Assembly: GCF_900604355.1 (NCBI RefSeq)
Contig: NZ_UWOE01000001.1
Location: 62,001-126,000 of the forward strand
Source of the DNA: Luxibacter massiliensis
GTDB lineage: Bacteria > Bacillota > Clostridia > Lachnospirales > Lachnospiraceae
Direction of reading: 5' to 3'
Length of the DNA stretch: 64,000 nucleotides
The position numbers and the translations under genes were made by a program. Below the pieces are notes generated by a model, which saw only the letters and a program-made list of their open reading frames with translations, was not told the DNA's origin and did not search any database. Each line of letters starts with the position of its first letter. Within the stretch, counting starts at the first letter, position 1. This document shows positions 61,397 through 64,000 of the stretch, piece by piece.

Positions 61397-61714
61397 ATGG
61401 CGCAGGAGTTTAGAGAGATAAGCCCGGAACTGGAACGTGTGGCATATAAAGAGGCGTGGAGCATTGAGAGCATGGAGGCACACGGCGCAGGCGGGCGAGG
61501 CGTGACATACATAGGCAGCAAGATAAGCGGAGCATTGGACGGGGACGAAAGAAACGGGCAGCTTGTCTTTGATTATTACCGGGATACAGCGGGCGCATGG
61601 TGGTTTGAAAACCGCGCGTTATTGCCGTCCGGGGACATTGTAAGTATGGATATGTACCTATTTGGGTACGAGAGGAAACGGAAGAAAGGAGAGCGGCAAC
61701 AGTGGAGAAGATGA
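61397..61714 (+). CDS. Hypothetical protein, 105 residues
   Basis: Starts three bases after the previous stop, with no strong ribosome site, so coupled. SIESMEAHGAGGRGVTYIGS, then aromatic-rich FDYYRDTAGAWWFENRALLP. No family recognised. Overlaps the OB-fold gene by 13 bases. Confidence 0.5.
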   Translation: MAQEFREISPELERVAYKEAWSIESMEAHGAGGRGVTYIGSKISGALDGDERNGQLVFDYYRDTAGAWWFENRALLPSGDIVSMDMYLFGYERKRKKGERQQWRR

Positions 61715-62448
61715 AAAAGCCGGATTTTCTGGGAGAAATCAATAAAGAGATTTTAGAGGAACTGACAAAGCGCGGGAGAGCGCGGAACGTGGCGGGGCTG
61801 GTGGGAGAGGTTAAGGAACTGGCGGAGGTTACGCAGATATGCGGCCTGCCGTTCGCTGGGTATCTGGGGAAAATCGAGATACCGAGGCCGAGCGGGATAA
61901 AGGACGAGGTAGTGGTAGCCTTTGAGCAGGACACGCCGCATAAGGCGGCCCAGGGAGAGCTTGACGTATTGCAGGAATTTGCGCCGGGCAGCAGGCTTTT
62001 AATCACAGGGAAGATACAAACGCTTAAGGACTTTGAAACAGGAAAGTGCCTTGTATTTATTCTGGCTGATTATGTAGCTGCAAGCCCAAAGGCAGAATTT
62101 CAGGACGACGTAGCCATAACGGGCGAGATTGTGTTTAAGCCGACGCACAGGGAAACGCCCAGAGGCAAGCGTATATCAGACATTTTCATAAAGGTACAAA
62201 AGGAGCTTGCGCCGGGCAGCTGCTTTATCCCCTGTATCTGCTGGCAGGAAACCGCAGACGAGGTGGCAGGCTGGGAGCAGGGGACAAAAGTAAGGCTTTT
62301 GGGTAGATACCAGAGCCGGGAATATGACAAGGAAGTAGCAACATATTACGCTGACGGAAAAGAGGCTTTCCGGGAGACGGAGCGCCGGACTGCTTACGAG
62401 CTTTCCGTACAGCTAATAGAGAAAATGGAGGCAGGGAATGAGAAGTAA
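61702..62448 (+). CDS. OB-fold single-stranded-DNA-binding-like protein
   Basis: 248 residues, GTG start after AAAGGAGAGCGG. The C-terminal half (about 130-245) reads VAITGEIVFKPTHRETPRGK, FIPCICWQETADEVAGWEQG and VRLLGRYQSREYDKE, the strand order and wording of bacterial SSB. The N-terminal half (VTQICGLPFAGYLGKIEIPR, SRLLITGKIQTLKDFETGKC) looks like a second, diverged OB domain. Likely protects single strands made by the rolling-circle Rep encoded downstream. Confidence 0.7.
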   Translation: MEKMKKPDFLGEINKEILEELTKRGRARNVAGLVGEVKELAEVTQICGLPFAGYLGKIEIPRPSGIKDEVVVAFEQDTPHKAAQGELDVLQEFAPGSRLLITGKIQTLKDFETGKCLVFILADYVAASPKAEFQDDVAITGEIVFKPTHRETPRGKRISDIFIKVQKELAPGSCFIPCICWQETADEVAGWEQGTKVRLLGRYQSREYDKEVATYYADGKEAFRETERRTAYELSVQLIEKMEAGNEK

Positions 62449-62770
62449 ACTTTTTGTAAATCCAGACGGAACGGCAAAAATGCAGGAAATCAGAATAGAA
62501 GCCCACGGAAAGGGTGGAGCTATAGGAATTAAAGCTGTTACACAACTGGCGAACATGGTAAACAGCTTAAAAGCCTGTAAAACGCCGCAGGAAGTATATG
62601 ACAGGTACATACAGATTACAGGGTATTGCAAATGCTGTCTTGACTGTGAGTTTATCGACGAGAAAAGCGCTGATGATTTGATGTGCTTAGCTGCATATCT
62701 GGCAGGGAATGAGCAGGCCAGAGCGGAGGCACAGCAGAGGGCGGAAAGAGCCGGAAAGGGCAGAGCATGA
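62438..62770 (+). CDS. Hypothetical protein, 110 residues
   Basis: MRSKLFVNPDGTAKMQEIRI, KACKTPQEVYDRYIQITGYC, CLDCEF: helical with a cysteine pair pattern C-x-C-C-x2-C that may hold a metal. Its ATG overlaps the previous gene by 11 bases. Confidence 0.55.
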   Translation: MRSKLFVNPDGTAKMQEIRIEAHGKGGAIGIKAVTQLANMVNSLKACKTPQEVYDRYIQITGYCKCCLDCEFIDEKSADDLMCLAAYLAGNEQARAEAQQRAERAGKGRA

Positions 62771-63264
62771 AGCGGGTATATATTTGCAGCCCGTACCGGG
62801 CAAAGGACGGCGCGGAGCTGGATAGAAATATAGAGTATGCACAGGCGCTTACAAGGCAGGCGCTCAATGCTGGATTAGCGCCAATAACGCCGCATTTATA
62901 TATGACACAGTGCTTAGATGATAAAAAGCCGCAGGAACGGGAGCGGGGAATAGCTGCGGGTATGGCGCTGCTTAAGACCTGTGATTTTGTCATAGTTGGC
63001 GTGAAATATGGAGTAAGCGAGGGTATGAGCCGGGAGATACAGACGGCAGACAGGCTGGGTATCGAGGTAGTAAACGCAGACAGGCTGGCATTTAAGCTGC
63101 TGGACGATAGGCGGCAGGAGGAAATAAAAGCAGAAAGATACGCGAAAATGAACTGCTGCAATTTCTGCAAAGGGAGCAGGTTACATACCTGCACTGGTTA
63201 TGATTGCAGATTACCGTACCGGGCGGCCTATGAGTTTGCGATTACACACATAGAACTTTTGTAA
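62767..63264 (+). CDS. Nucleoside 2-deoxyribosyltransferase-like (DUF4406/DUF7768)
   Basis: 165 residues. RVYICSPYRAKDGAELDRNI, LAPITPHLYMTQCLDDKKPQ and CDFVIVGVKYGVSEGMSREI give the Rossmann-like fold with the catalytic Glu (EGMSREI) of this family. Phages and ICEs carry it in nucleotide metabolism. A cysteine-rich tail (NCCNFCKGSRLHTCTGYDC) is unusual and could be a zinc finger. Confidence 0.78.
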   Translation: MKRVYICSPYRAKDGAELDRNIEYAQALTRQALNAGLAPITPHLYMTQCLDDKKPQERERGIAAGMALLKTCDFVIVGVKYGVSEGMSREIQTADRLGIEVVNADRLAFKLLDDRRQEEIKAERYAKMNCCNFCKGSRLHTCTGYDCRLPYRAAYEFAITHIELL

Positions 63265-63279
63265 AGGAGATTTGGGAGA

Positions 63280-63486
63280 ATGAGGAAATTAAGACGGGCA
63301 GTATTGAGAAATGAGGCAAACAGACTGAGCTATTACGGGCAGAACGGAAAGAGTATTGCAATTTTCCGCAGCCTGTGGGCGGATTACAAGGAGCTGAAAC
63401 GCCATAAGGAGGCAGAAGCCACAGAAAAAGGATTGATGGCGCAGATTAAGGAAATCCGTAAGAAGAAAGCGGCAAAGCGCCTGTAA
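63280..63486 (+). CDS. Small basic protein
   Basis: 68 residues, AAAGGAG ahead. Many Lys/Arg (IKEIRKKKAAKRL end). Possibly binds nucleic acid. No family recognised. It directly precedes the rep leader. Confidence 0.5.
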   Translation: MRKLRRAVLRNEANRLSYYGQNGKSIAIFRSLWADYKELKRHKEAEATEKGLMAQIKEIRKKKAAKRL

Positions 63487-63500
63487 ATCCATGACAACAG

Positions 63501-63559
63501 TAAAAAGCCCCTACGGTACGGGAATACCATAGGGGCTAAGCTATACAGCTTTTCAACCC
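63501..63559 (-). ncRNA. Likely antisense RNA in the rep leader
   Basis: Minus-strand promoter TTGACT (63589-63594), 17 bases, TATACT (63566-63571). About 60 bases downstream stands an intrinsic terminator: AGCCCCTA/TAGGGGCT with inner GGTA/TACC (63506-63537), then TTTTTA. A smaller stem AAGCTGTATAGCTT lies between. The predicted RNA of about 59 bases is complementary to the leader of the Rep gene. Confidence 0.6.
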
Positions 63560-63670
63560 AAGACCAGTATAAGCATTGTATGGCGAAAAGTCAAGGAATT
63601 ACACGGGCTGAAATGCCCGTTTTACCACTTGATAAAAGTATTAACTATCCGACAGGGAGGATAAAAATAT

Positions 63671-64000
63671 ATGCCATACGTAGAGAGGATAACAAGGGCT
63701 GGAAAGACCATAGAGGTAGAACGTTACTTTACCAGCAGATATAAAAAGCCGGGGATAAAGAGAGGGGATAAGGTTAAGCCCACAAAGGAGCAGCAGGTAA
63801 AGGTAAATACCAGACAGGCAGAAAGAAAGCTGCGTATCCTGATGAACGCTAATTTTGGTTATGGAGATTATCACGTTGTACTGGATTACATACGGGAGAA
63901 AGGCAAAGAGCCAAGGAGCCGGGAGCAAATGCGGGAGGATATAGATATATTCCTGCGGGAACTACGGAAAGAGTACCGGAGACAGGGGAAAGAGCTTAAG
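63671..64000 (+). CDS. HUH-type rolling-circle Rep (ORF2/G2P-like), N-terminal part
   Basis: 110 codons before the window ends; GGGAGGATAAAAATAT ahead of ATG. VERITRAGKTIEVERYFTSR, TRQAERKLRILMNANFGYGD and DIDIFLRELRKEYRRQGKEL match the front of replication proteins related to phage G2P / plasmid ORF2. The HUH motif and tyrosine would lie beyond 64000. Suggests that the element replicates as a circle. Confidence 0.75.
   Translation, partial: MPYVERITRAGKTIEVERYFTSRYKKPGIKRGDKVKPTKEQQVKVNTRQAERKLRILMNANFGYGDYHVVLDYIREKGKEPRSREQMREDIDIFLRELRKEYRRQGKELK

Noticed and set aside
1..64000. CRISPR arrays, riboswitches and rRNA genes
   Set aside because: No regularly spaced direct repeats of 25-40 bases, no recognisable riboswitch core and no rRNA segment were found by reading; a covariance scan could still reveal weak cases.

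Overview
The window looks like chromosomal DNA of a gut Firmicute of the Lachnospiraceae type (Blautia, Hungatella or Clostridium-cluster-XIVa relatives). The evidence is moderate-to-low GC, strong AGGAGG ribosome binding sites, many single-copy neighbours typical of that family (DUF4405 and GyrI-like proteins, flavodoxin lipoproteins, RbsABC-type transporters) and a dense load of integrative and mobilizable elements. No rRNA and no canonical tRNA gene was found.

Regions. (1) 1-3.8 kb: a bacitracin-resistance cassette. A membrane one-component regulator (BcrR-like) precedes a BcrA/BcrB ABC exporter and an undecaprenyl-diphosphatase; two BcrR-type operators lie in front of the exporter, one inside a terminator. 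(2) 3.8-7.5 kb: an IS1182-family element, a small Cro-type regulator, a membrane-anchored hypothetical and gene debris. (3) 7.5-14.3 kb: core of a mobilizable element (XRE regulator, excisionase, tyrosine integrase, MobC-like, RepA-like ATPase, MobV relaxase, TnpV), interrupted by an IS3-family insertion. (4) 14.3-21.3 kb: its defence cargo, a six-gene minus-strand operon: AbiEi/AbiEii toxin-antitoxin, type III restriction-modification (Mod, Res), then an unidentified cytosolic protein plus a four-helix membrane protein. (5) 21.3-33.2 kb: mosaic of decayed mobile DNA (integrase, replication, SprT, DUF5697 and transposase pseudogenes) around a 3.2-kb cassette bounded by perfect 25-bp inverted repeats. 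The cassette holds two convergent genes, a PLP enzyme of the serine hydroxymethyltransferase fold and a membrane P-loop NTPase. A promoter outside points into it and a tyrosine recombinase sits next to it: a candidate gene-swapping inversion switch. A RelE-type toxin with a decayed antitoxin lies further right.

(6) 33.3-40.8 kb: a MerR-controlled redox cluster with a 19-bp-spaced promoter: FMN reductases, SDR, iron-type alcohol dehydrogenase, three flavodoxins (one membrane-anchored, two lipoproteins) and a DUF4405 membrane protein. (7) 41.0-56.1 kb: a catabolic locus for an unidentified sugar or sugar acid: RbsABC-type transporter with two permeases, FGGY kinase, fucose/arabinose-isomerase-like protein, cupin, two dehydrogenases, HpcH-type aldolase, TIM-barrel protein, HAD and HD phosphohydrolases, and an AraC regulator. 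A recurring 41-bp double-repeat motif in front of three of its transcription units, plus a partial copy near araC, is the likely operator. (8) 56.3-58.0 kb: XRE-TPR regulator and a truncated protein. (9) 58.1-64.0 kb: the left part of a second, higher-GC element with about fourteen tightly packed small genes, an SSB-like protein, a tRNA-like structure, a likely antisense RNA and the start of an HUH-type rolling-circle replication protein running off the window.
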